Below the pieces are notes generated by a model that saw only the letters and a list, made by a program, of their open reading frames with translations, had not been told where the DNA came from and searched no databases. Of a stretch of DNA of 12,934 bases, positions 1 through 5,979 are shown piece after piece (the stretch's first letter is position 1; every line of letters begins with the position of its first letter). The DNA comes from Candidatus Glassiibacteriota bacterium. GTDB taxonomy: Bacteria > Gemmatimonadota > Glassbacteria > GWA2-58-10. The stretch covers positions 1-12,934 of the forward strand of contig JAUVUV010000015.1 of assembly GCA_030604975.1 (NCBI GenBank), given 5' to 3'. Position numbers and translations under genes: made by a program.

Positions 1-2
1 GG

Positions 3-1991
3 CAAGTCACTATCACCTGGGATGACTTCCCGGTACACAACACTTATGATGATTACGCAGAAACATTCCAGGCCTCCCAGCTCGTCCTGCGGGACAGCCT
101 TCCGGATAGATTTCCCAGGATTACAGGTTACCGCGCCAATGATTTCGAGGGCTTCCGGATTCACCGTTCGCTAACCGGGGAGCGCAAGGACTCCAAGCTG
201 ATCGCCCGGTTCGACCTGGACAACAAGATTGTCGATTACACGGTCACACGCACCCTAACCCAGGGCGGTTTCACCGGTACAGGGCCGTTCCTGCTCAAGC
301 TTGGTGAAGACACCGGCCTTTCGTTCTCCTACGCGGACCGGGGTGAGGATATCGGTGGGCTGGTCAACGGGGCACCGATTTTCTACACAGTGACCTCCTA
401 CGATTACAACCCGTTCAACGCCGGTGGGGAATCGCTCGAGTCAAATATTGGTTTCAAGAGGCAGGACGCTCTGGGAAGGTTTATCCAGCAGGCAACCCCT
501 CGCGCCGAGACCTCCTCGTTTCGACCGGGTAGCTCGGAATCCAGCCTTACTGCTGGAGACGGCTCAAGCCTTGACTCTGAGGGCCAGCCTCTGGTGGCCG
601 ACACTCTGGGCTCGAGCTCGGACACTGTAACCACCGACCCGCTCGACCCAACCAACCGCTCTGTTGTGCGCCATAACCTGGTGGTGGATTTCCGCAACCA
701 GCCGAATCCACAGAAAGAAGCACTTGTGCCGGGCGAGGTTGAAATTGTTTTCGGCCAGGCCCTGCCCGACTCCGGGGTCTTTACCATTGACTCGGTCGAG
801 GCGGCCGGTCCGGCAACACGCCTTTTCAACCTTTACTACCGCTACCGCGACTCCCACGGTAGAGTTGTAACCGGCCAGGCGCTCGAAAAGAGCTTTTCCT
901 ACAGCAAGCGCAATCGGGTAGCCACTTTCCATTTCGACGGCCGTGATGACACCCTGGGGGTTACCTACTCCGGGTCAGTCGAGATCTACCGCGGCGGACG
1001 GGCCGATGCCAAAGTGGCCCCCTTAAGGATCAACGGGACCACCGGCAGTCTGGCCAGCCCAGGAATCACTTACCCGCATCCCGATTACCGTTTTACCGCG
1101 ATCCCGGCGACAATCACGTTTCCGGGCGAGCCGTTCGTGGTCTATCAGCCGATGAATATCGACCAGCTAAACAGCGAGTATATCGCCGGGGAAAGCGCCC
1201 GCACCACGAGCAACATGGCCGCCTTCGCCCCGGGCGATATCGAAATTGCCTGGGAAAGCGACTCCCGGGTCCGGGTGCGCGACCTGACTCACCGCACCGA
1301 GATCCGTTTCAGCGAGTTCACCGATGACGGCTGGGGTTTCCTGCCCCTGGACGACTTCTCCCACGAGGAAATCATTTGGCAGAGCCTTCACGTGCACCCC
1401 AAGCACAAGCGTAGCTACCGCCTGCGCCCGGAAGCCGTTTACCATCCGCACCCTGATAAGCCGGACAGCCTGAGTATGGCGCTCTATGTGCGGGGCGTGG
1501 AGCTTTTCCTCACCGGTATCGAGCGCAGGCCCGCATCCGGTGATCTCTGGCTGGTAAGGTGCGATTTCAACAACGCAGGCGGTGAGTTTGTCAGCCCTGT
1601 ACCGGGACAGCGCGTGGTGTTCCGTTTCCTCAGCGCCACGGACAACCCTGAAGACGAGGTTATCTCCAAAGTACGTGTCGTACCGAACCCTTACCTTATT
1701 TCGAGTCCACTGGACGCCGGTCCCGGCAACAAGACTGTTATGTTCACCGGGCTGCCGCGCGAGTGTACGATCCGGATTTACACCATCTCAGGGGTGCTGG
1801 TAAACGTACTCGATCATGCTCCTGGTGTGCCGGAGAGTTCATTCAGCCCCTCCGACACCGGCGGCGGCACCCGCAGATTCAACCTTCGCAGCCGTTTCGG
1901 CCAGGAATTGGCCAGTGGCACCTATTATTTTCAAGTGGAAAGTAAACGGACAGGAGAGAAACATATCGGCAAGTTTTCGATAATTGATTGA
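3..1991 (+). CDS. Large secreted protein with Fn3-like region and C-terminal type-A-like sorting domain (5' end outside window)
   Basis: The frame is open from the first complete codon at base 3 to the TGA at 1989-1991, giving 662 residues, so the gene starts upstream. A GTG at 390 could be mistaken for a start, but it lies inside a conserved stretch (FYTVTSYDYN) and is not the true one. Bases 3-450 encode a fibronectin-III-like segment (DFEGFRIHRS, IARFDLDN, YTVTSYD). Next comes a Ser/Thr/Asp-rich linker at about 500-660, then several hundred residues of probable beta-rich sequence that I do not recognise. The last ~110 residues (about 1663-1991) match the type-A sorting or FlgD-Ig-like pattern: VRVVPNPY, TIRIYTISGVLV, GQELASGTYYFQVE, GKFSIID. 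In T9SS bacteria this domain directs export through the outer membrane and is then removed or anchored. A PorV-like gene follows 96 nt downstream, which fits. The sorting-domain assignment is fairly sure; the function of the rest is unknown. Confidence 0.85.
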   Translation, partial: QVTITWDDFPVHNTYDDYAETFQASQLVLRDSLPDRFPRITGYRANDFEGFRIHRSLTGERKDSKLIARFDLDNKIVDYTVTRTLTQGGFTGTGPFLLKLGEDTGLSFSYADRGEDIGGLVNGAPIFYTVTSYDYNPFNAGGESLESNIGFKRQDALGRFIQQATPRAETSSFRPGSSESSLTAGDGSSLDSEGQPLVADTLGSSSDTVTTDPLDPTNRSVVRHNLVVDFRNQPNPQKEALVPGEVEIVFGQALPDSGVFTIDSVEAAGPATRLFNLYYRYRDSHGRVVTGQALEKSFSYSKRNRVATFHFDGRDDTLGVTYSGSVEIYRGGRADAKVAPLRINGTTGSLASPGITYPHPDYRFTAIPATITFPGEPFVVYQPMNIDQLNSEYIAGESARTTSNMAAFAPGDIEIAWESDSRVRVRDLTHRTEIRFSEFTDDGWGFLPLDDFSHEEIIWQSLHVHPKHKRSYRLRPEAVYHPHPDKPDSLSMALYVRGVELFLTGIERRPASGDLWLVRCDFNNAGGEFVSPVPGQRVVFRFLSATDNPEDEVISKVRVVPNPYLISSPLDAGPGNKTVMFTGLPRECTIRIYTISGVLVNVLDHAPGVPESSFSPSDTGGGTRRFNLRSRFGQELASGTYYFQVESKRTGEKHIGKFSIID

Positions 1992-2031
1992 TTTTATTTC
2001 ACAATTTTAATCGCGGCCAAAAGCTTTTTTG

Positions 2032-2040
2032 TACTTTTGT
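2032..2040 (+). promoter_or_regulatory. Possible Bacteroidota-type -7 promoter element upstream of the PorV-like gene
   Basis: TACTTTTGT matches the TAnnTTTGY -7 box described for Bacteroidota housekeeping promoters and lies about 48 nt before the ATG at 2088. No convincing -33 TTTG box sits at the expected distance. A competing sigma70-like -10, TATAAA at 2055-2060, also lacks a good -35. Either would place the transcript start between the TTG at 2037 and the ATG at 2088, which favours the ATG. Confidence 0.25.
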
Positions 2041-2087
2041 GCGCTTACAGAAAGTATAAAAATAGCGTTTTAATTATCTTTTTAATC

Positions 2088-3191
2088 ATGCTTAAAGATT
2101 TGATAAAAATAATCGCTTGTCTAATAATTTACGCCTCTACTCTGAATGCGGCTGCTACCGGGAAATTCAACCCGGCGGCCGGGATCCCTGAGGGTTTCAG
2201 CGAGGCGGGCACACGGGCAGCGGAGTTTCTCACCATCCCGGTGGGCAGCCGGGGAGTGGCCCTGGGAGGAGCTTACGGAGCGCTGGCTGATGACATCAGC
2301 GCGGTATGGTGGAACCCTGCCGGGCTGGGTTTTCTCACCGGACCGCAACTCTTTCTCACCGTGGTGAACCAGCCCCTGGATGTAACTTACACCTACGCCG
2401 CCGGAGCGGTGCCTTTGTTAGAAGGCAAGCTCCTGATGGGTGGTTTTATGGGCATGCTGACCTTGGGAGACCAGGAAATCACCACTGTAACCCAGCCCGA
2501 GGGCACCGGGGCCATGTTCTCAAGCTACAGCATGCAGGCCGGGGCCTCTTTCGCCTGGAATTTTTCCGACCGCGCAAGTGCCGGGATCAATGTCAAGGCT
2601 GTGCACGAGGACATTGCGGGCAACACCCAGGGCACAATCGCCTTCGATCTCGGCACCAACTACCATACGGATTTTCTCGGGCGCGAAATCAGGCTGGCCT
2701 TCCTGATCCGCAATATCGGCGGCAACATGGCTTTCTCCGGCAACGGACTCAAAATCTCAGTCAAGCCGGAGGATCTCTATCCGGGTAACGACATCGCGCG
2801 CCAGGACCGCGAGGCCGTGCGCCGTGCCACGCGCTTCAAGCTGCCCACGAGCTTTCATATCGGGCTTGCCTATACCATTCATACCAGCGATCTCCATAAC
2901 TGGCTCGCTGCAGTTGAGTTTTCCCAGAACAACAACATGCCGACCTCCTACAGTCTGGGAAGCGAACTAACCCGCAAAATAGGCAAAAACACCACCGCCG
3001 CAATGAGAGCGGGGTGGGAGTTCCGCGGAGATGAACTCGATCTTTCCGGCACCGAACGGCTGCGGGGCCTTTCAGCCGGCGGCGGGATAGCTTATGATTT
3101 CATCGCTTTCAAGGGCTCGATCGACTATGCCTACCGCAACTGGGGAAGGCTCAAATCGAGCCATCTGTTCTCCCTGAGTATTGCCTTCTGA
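2088..3191 (+). CDS. PorV/PorQ family outer-membrane beta-barrel protein
   Basis: This is a predicted 367-residue outer-membrane protein. I chose the ATG at 2088 rather than the in-frame TTG at 2037 because it gives a clean signal peptide: MLKDLIK, a hydrophobic core, then a likely cut after STLNA near residue 21. The mature N-terminus carries the family hallmark, AEFLTIPVGSRGVALGGAYG at about residues 46-65 followed by WWNPAGL at 74-80. This Gly-rich, Asn-Pro-Ala-Gly pattern is typical of PorV/PorQ/UPF0164 proteins. The rest alternates hydrophobic and polar residues as in beta-strands and ends in Phe (LSIAF), as barrel proteins often do. In T9SS bacteria PorV shuttles sorting-domain cargo from the translocon to the attachment complex. 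The preceding gene encodes such a cargo, so the two may share a transcript across a 96-nt gap. Family membership is fairly sure. Whether it is a working PorV or another family member cannot be told from sequence alone. Confidence 0.85.
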   Translation: MLKDLIKIIACLIIYASTLNAAATGKFNPAAGIPEGFSEAGTRAAEFLTIPVGSRGVALGGAYGALADDISAVWWNPAGLGFLTGPQLFLTVVNQPLDVTYTYAAGAVPLLEGKLLMGGFMGMLTLGDQEITTVTQPEGTGAMFSSYSMQAGASFAWNFSDRASAGINVKAVHEDIAGNTQGTIAFDLGTNYHTDFLGREIRLAFLIRNIGGNMAFSGNGLKISVKPEDLYPGNDIARQDREAVRRATRFKLPTSFHIGLAYTIHTSDLHNWLAAVEFSQNNNMPTSYSLGSELTRKIGKNTTAAMRAGWEFRGDELDLSGTERLRGLSAGGGIAYDFIAFKGSIDYAYRNWGRLKSSHLFSLSIAF

Positions 3192-3300
3192 TACATCCCC
3201 ACCCTCCAAGCCCGATGTAGTCACTTTATCTGGTGTTGTTCGTAAAAGCATGCTCCGAATGATGGGTTATTGTTGAAGGGGTGGCCATGCCTTAATAATC

Positions 3301-3348
3301 TCAGGAAAGCTAATTCATTAGGAGTATTATTTCGCTCACCTTTCCTGA
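3301..3348. terminator. Inverted repeat between convergent genes, possible bidirectional terminator
   Basis: TCAGGAAAG at 3301-3309 and CTTTCCTGA at 3340-3348 are perfect 9-bp complements around 30 nt. Inside, CTAAT at 3310-3314 and ATTAG at 3317-3321 form a smaller hairpin directly stacked on the left arm. On the + strand a short T run (TACTTTTTAT) follows the right arm. The site lies between the PorV-like gene and the minus-strand gene ending at 3402, where a shared terminator would be expected. The loop is long for an intrinsic terminator. Confidence 0.35.
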
Positions 3349-3401
3349 TACTTTTTATGCATTAAATAGTGGGAGTGATCCCTGGGGGAGGCCGGATATG
3401 T

Positions 3402-3944
3402 TTATTTTCTTTTCCTGATCCAGGCGCTTCGAGGTGGGCGGATATTCTCGAGGATCAGAATCTGGTAGGAGTTGTTGTTATCGACTGTTACGCAAAGGGG
3501 GAGTACCTTTAGGCGGAACCTGTCGAGACGGGTGGCAAACTGCCGGTCATTTCTGTAAAGCTCTGCTATGCGATCCGCTTCGCTAATCGCCTCCGAAAGC
3601 GTCTGGCTTACATCCATCTCGCTGCCCGTGCCCCACTTATCGGTGATTTTGAACATCACGTCCTCCAGCTCCCGATCGCACGCGGACTTGTCCGCGCTGC
3701 CCTCCTGAACCTGGCGAGCCAGCTCACGGCAGGCACAGATGAGCTCTATCGCCCTGTAGTGGGGTAAACTGGTATTCTCGAATTTGGGAAAAACCCCGTG
3801 CTCGAGCAGGACTTGAAAAACCTCATCGGTGAAAAGGTCCTCGATCGTGTTCTGCAGGAGAACGTTGCGTTCCACCTCCTGTTGCCATTTCTGATTAGAG
3901 GTCAGTACTTGGGATAGAATAACGGTTATGGTTTCCCTGTCCAT
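3402..3944 (-). CDS. Hypothetical cytoplasmic protein, 180 aa
   Basis: I do not recognise this protein. The ATG at 3944 begins MDRETITVILSQ; no strong Shine-Dalgarno sequence precedes it. There is no signal peptide or membrane segment, so it is probably cytoplasmic. The sequence looks mainly alpha-helical. Residues 1-50 are rich in Gln, Glu and Leu, and residues 63-80 contain CACRELARQVQ. A helical stretch with SEADRIAELYRND follows at about 121-133. The last ~40 residues look more beta-like (LKVLPLCVTVD, YQILILE) and end in a basic tail, RKRK. Four Cys residues (70, 72, 89, 151) show no zinc-finger spacing. It is transcribed away from the SH3-domain gene, from which it is separated by about 340 nt, and toward the PorV-like gene. 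It is called a gene because no better frame covers the region and its composition resembles real protein, unlike the antisense shadow frames elsewhere in the window. Confidence 0.7.
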   Translation of the reverse strand: MDRETITVILSQVLTSNQKWQQEVERNVLLQNTIEDLFTDEVFQVLLEHGVFPKFENTSLPHYRAIELICACRELARQVQEGSADKSACDRELEDVMFKITDKWGTGSEMDVSQTLSEAISEADRIAELYRNDRQFATRLDRFRLKVLPLCVTVDNNNSYQILILENIRPPRSAWIRKRK

Positions 3945-4288
3945 GATTCTTATCTAAGGTTATGAGGTTTTCCCTGCAGGTACATTTATTAATGCAAAAG
4001 GCAATTTTCATACTTTGCGTTTCAATATAAAAGCAAGGACGCCATTGCAACAAGAGCTTTTTCACTTCCGCCGGCCACCCATTTCGAACAATTTCCCCAG
4101 AGTTAAAACTCTTGCATGCTTAAAGGCTTCTATATAGTGTAAATAAAATGGGTTTTCACTATTTTTCGCGCTTTGTGCTGCGATTATCAGTCGATCTGAA
4201 TAGATAGCTTCCGCCTGCGCTTACCGGAAGCGGTGTTTTGATACATGATCGAGACCAAAAACCATTTAAGGAAGCATGGGGCGTAATC
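3945..4288. other. Divergent intergenic region, 344 nt
   Basis: This AT-rich region separates the minus-strand hypothetical gene from the + strand SH3-domain gene. No ORF of useful size, tRNA or known RNA was seen. It holds one promoter-like pair on + (TTGCAT at 4112-4117 and TATAGT at 4133-4138, with a rather short 15-nt spacer) and, nearer the gene, a pair of alternative hairpins at 4207-4232. The minus-strand promoter is not obvious. Confidence 0.6.
4207..4232 (+). promoter_or_regulatory. Alternative hairpins in the leader of the SH3-domain gene
   Basis: GCTTCCG at 4207-4213 pairs perfectly with CGGAAGC at 4225-4231 across an 11-nt loop. A second stem, CGCTT at 4218-4222 with AAGCG at 4228-4232, uses some of the same bases, so the two cannot form together. 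GTGTTTTG follows. This could be an attenuator or the terminator of a short upstream transcript; no matching known RNA family was recognised. Confidence 0.3.
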
Positions 4289-5239
4289 ATGCTGAAAAAA
4301 AGGCTTGTCCTTTTACCTCTGTTTTCAATCTGTTTAGTCTGTATCGGGGTACCGGCCTATTTGGCTGCACGCCAGCTGACTGTGGTGCAGGACAAGGCGC
4401 CGATGTTCAAGGAGCCGTCGATTTCCTCGCCAATTATTAAGTACCTGGAAAAAAATTCGAAACTCAACCTTCTGGCGGTGGAAGATTCGTTTTATCTGGT
4501 TAGCTACGGCGGATACGAGGGTTGGGTTATTCCATACAGTGTACGTGATGAATCAGGCGGCGAGGAGGTGGAGGAGAGCCCGGGCAGTCAGGCTGTAACC
4601 GAGGACAGCCTGCGGTCGGAGGTCGACCAGGATCTGGCCTCGGGACGCTACCTGGTGGTGTCCAACCGCTGGGCGAACGTGCGTGAGGGTCCCGGCCTGA
4701 ATTACAAAATTATCGGCAAGGTTTACGAGGGCCAGAGGCTGGAGAAATTTATCAAGCGCGGCCGGTGGCACCGGGTCAGGCTTCCGGACTCCAAGATCGG
4801 GTTTGTCCGGGAAGACCTGGTGTCCGATCCTTCGCGGGAAGCCCAAAAAGCTGCAAATTCCCGGTCTGGTGAGTCATATGGGGAAAGCTACGCTGCAGGG
4901 GAAAGTCAGACACTGGCCCAGAGAGTGAACCAGTTGGAAAAAGAGGTAGCTGAGCTGCAGAAGGCGCTCCGGGAGACCCAGGTTCTCCTGCTCCAGCTCC
5001 AGGGTTCCAGAAGTGGTGTGGGTCTGCCAGGAATCTTGCCCCAAAGCCCCGTTTCTAGAACTCTGGAGGGCGATGTCCGCTCACAGTACGGGAAAAAGCT
5101 GATTATCGGAAACAAGGCAACCAAGTTTTACCATCTTCCGGGTAGCAAATTCTACGATAAAATTCCTGAGGAATTCCGGGTCTATTTCAACACTGAGGAA
5201 CTGGCGAAAAAAGCAGGTTACACCAAATCGCTGAACTAG
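4289..5239 (+). CDS. Exported protein with two SH3b domains, coiled coil and C-terminal small module
   Basis: This is a 316-residue protein. I chose the ATG at 4289 over the in-frame TTG at 4238 because it gives a good signal sequence (MLKKRLVLLPLFSICLVCIG..AYLAA, cut near residue 27) and has a G-rich stretch 8 nt upstream. The first SH3-like domain covers about residues 30-83 (APMFKEPSISSPII, GGYEGWVIPYSV). The second covers about 120-178 (ANVREGPGLNYKIIGKVYEG, GRWHRVRLPDSKIGFVREDLV). SH3b domains often bind cell-wall peptides, so a periplasmic or wall-associated place is likely. Residues 207-239 form a heptad-like coiled coil (LAQRVNQLEKEVAELQKAL). The last 45 residues (IGNKATKFYHLPGSKFYD to AGYTKSLN) resemble the small module found at the C-terminus of some nucleases and secreted proteins, sometimes annotated as Ada-like metal-binding. 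In versions with metal-binding Cys the residue after YHLPG is Cys; here it is Ser and the module has no Cys. Function is unknown. The stop lies 5 nt from the stop of the convergent STAS gene. Confidence 0.85.
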   Translation: MLKKRLVLLPLFSICLVCIGVPAYLAARQLTVVQDKAPMFKEPSISSPIIKYLEKNSKLNLLAVEDSFYLVSYGGYEGWVIPYSVRDESGGEEVEESPGSQAVTEDSLRSEVDQDLASGRYLVVSNRWANVREGPGLNYKIIGKVYEGQRLEKFIKRGRWHRVRLPDSKIGFVREDLVSDPSREAQKAANSRSGESYGESYAAGESQTLAQRVNQLEKEVAELQKALRETQVLLLQLQGSRSGVGLPGILPQSPVSRTLEGDVRSQYGKKLIIGNKATKFYHLPGSKFYDKIPEEFRVYFNTEELAKKAGYTKSLN

Positions 5240-5256
5240 CCTGATCAGGCCGTTTT
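5239..5256 (+). terminator. Palindrome with T-tract between convergent genes
   Basis: GCCTGATCAGGC at 5239-5250 is a perfect 12-bp palindrome followed by CGTTTTT. It begins at the last base of the SH3-gene stop codon and overlaps the end of the STAS gene. A 4-bp stem with a GATC loop is weak, so this is only a possible terminator. Confidence 0.3.
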
Positions 5257-5610
5257 TGCCTTTTTGGCTCCGGTTTTCCTCAGACTCTTGCAAGCTTCTT
5301 CCTGCGTGTCGTAAATATCGAACCAGCGATCAAGCTTGGTTTTGCTGAAAATCCGTTGCAGTTCCTTGTTCAGGTTGGTAAGCGAAAGACGGCCCCCGCC
5401 TTTATAGACGTTACGGCTAAGGTTAACCAGCACACTCAAACCGAAACCGTCGATGTACTCGGTTTCTCTGAGATCCATGACGATGGCTTTGCGGTTCTTA
5501 GCTTCGAACTCGCTGAACAGATCCTTCAGGGTTTGAGTGTTTTGAAAGTTGATCTGGCCCTTAACCTCGGCGACTGCAATGTCGTCGATTTCGTGAGTGG
5601 TAATGGTCAT
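5245..5610 (-). CDS. STAS-domain protein, SpoIIAA/anti-sigma antagonist-like
   Basis: This is a 121-residue single STAS domain, the usual length for SpoIIAA/RsbV-like anti-anti-sigma factors. These bind anti-sigma kinases and are switched off by phosphorylation. Seen here: the beta-strand start TTHEIDDIAVAEVKGQINF; IVMDLRETEYIDGFGLSVLV at about residues 43-62 where the family has DSSGLG or DSTGLG; and GGGRLSLTNLNKELQRIF at about 71-88. At the position of the phosphorylated Ser/Thr (SpoIIAA Ser58) this protein has Phe56, and the residue before it is Gly, so regulation by that phosphorylation looks impossible. The C-terminus is Lys-rich (RKTGAKKAKTA). The start is secure because AGAGGAG lies 6 nt upstream of the ATG. 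No sigma factor or kinase partner gene is in the window. Confidence 0.88.
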   Translation of the reverse strand: MTITTHEIDDIAVAEVKGQINFQNTQTLKDLFSEFEAKNRKAIVMDLRETEYIDGFGLSVLVNLSRNVYKGGGRLSLTNLNKELQRIFSKTKLDRWFDIYDTQEEACKSLRKTGAKKAKTA

Positions 5611-5616
5611 TTAAAG

Positions 5617-5623
5617 CTCCTCT
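5617..5623 (-). promoter_or_regulatory. Ribosome binding site of the STAS gene
   Basis: Read on the minus strand the sequence is AGAGGAG, ending 6 nt before the ATG at 5610. It is the strongest Shine-Dalgarno match in the window and fixes the start. Confidence 0.75.
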
Positions 5624-5628
5624 GATTG

Positions 5629-5659
5629 GTTGCAAATTTTTTCATTAAACCTTTGCAAC
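5629..5659. promoter_or_regulatory. Inverted repeat upstream of the STAS gene, operator or 5' hairpin
   Basis: GTTGCAAA at 5629-5636 and TTTGCAAC at 5652-5659 are perfect 8-bp complements, 23 bp between equivalent bases (about two helical turns). The near arm is directly upstream of the STAS ribosome binding site. It could be a dimer-binding operator, or a hairpin in the STAS mRNA leader. Confidence 0.35.
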
Positions 5660-5808
5660 ACCTTACTCGATAATAATAATGGGCTTTGTCTACTGATCGG
5701 GGGCTAATCAGAGGCGGAAAAATTCTCATTATCGGCCCCGGGGGCTGAAGGCCGATCCTAACCGCGGTGGTTAGTACGGTTTATGAAAGAGCAATTTCTG
5801 TACCACAA

Positions 5809-5853
5809 CAGAGAGTGAAGGAAAAATATTTTACTCGAACAAATAACTCTCTG
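5809..5853 (+). repeat. Inverted repeat in the leader region of the membrane-protein gene
   Basis: CAGAGAGT at 5809-5816 and ACTCTCTG at 5846-5853 are perfect 8-bp complements around a 29-nt AT-rich spacer. The left arm overlaps the end of the 11-codon ORF at 5783-5818. The role is unknown. Confidence 0.35.
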
Positions 5854-5979
5854 AAAACTATTCAATTATGGTACCGGGCCGAGGGTGTTAAACTCGAGAT
5901 CCGATAGGCATTCTCAGTTCCCCTTGCAAAACTTGCCCATCGTCCGGGAGTTGTTTTTGCTTCTTAAACAGGAACAGAT

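Larger units (their letters stand above)
5611..5979. other. Divergent non-coding region with several inverted repeats, 369 nt
   Basis: This region lies between the STAS gene (minus) and the membrane-protein gene (+). It holds four separate inverted repeats: GTTGCAAA/TTTGCAAC at 5629-5659; CTGAT/ATCAG at 5693-5711, with GATCGG at 5695 also able to pair with CCGATC at 5752; CTAACC/GGTTAG at 5758-5774; and CAGAGAGT/ACTCTCTG at 5809-5853. An 11-codon ORF starting MKEQFLYHNRE runs from 5783 to 5818, with no visible Shine-Dalgarno. No clear sigma70 promoter, tRNA or known riboswitch was seen. Confidence 0.6.

Noticed and set aside
390..1991. A 533-residue gene starting at the GTG at 390
   Set aside because: The same frame is open to base 3 and encodes a continuous Fn3-like domain across 390, so the gene starts upstream of the window.
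2037..2087. An N-terminal extension of the PorV-like protein from the TTG at 2037
   Set aside because: It would put 17 residues with a second hydrophobic run before a complete signal peptide, and promoter-like sequences overlap it.
4238..4288. An N-terminal extension of the SH3-domain protein from the TTG at 4238
   Set aside because: It would add 17 polar residues before a clean signal peptide, and the TTG has no ribosome binding site.
5656..5682. TAATAATAAT run as a -10 promoter box
   Set aside because: No -35-like sequence lies at a workable distance on either strand.
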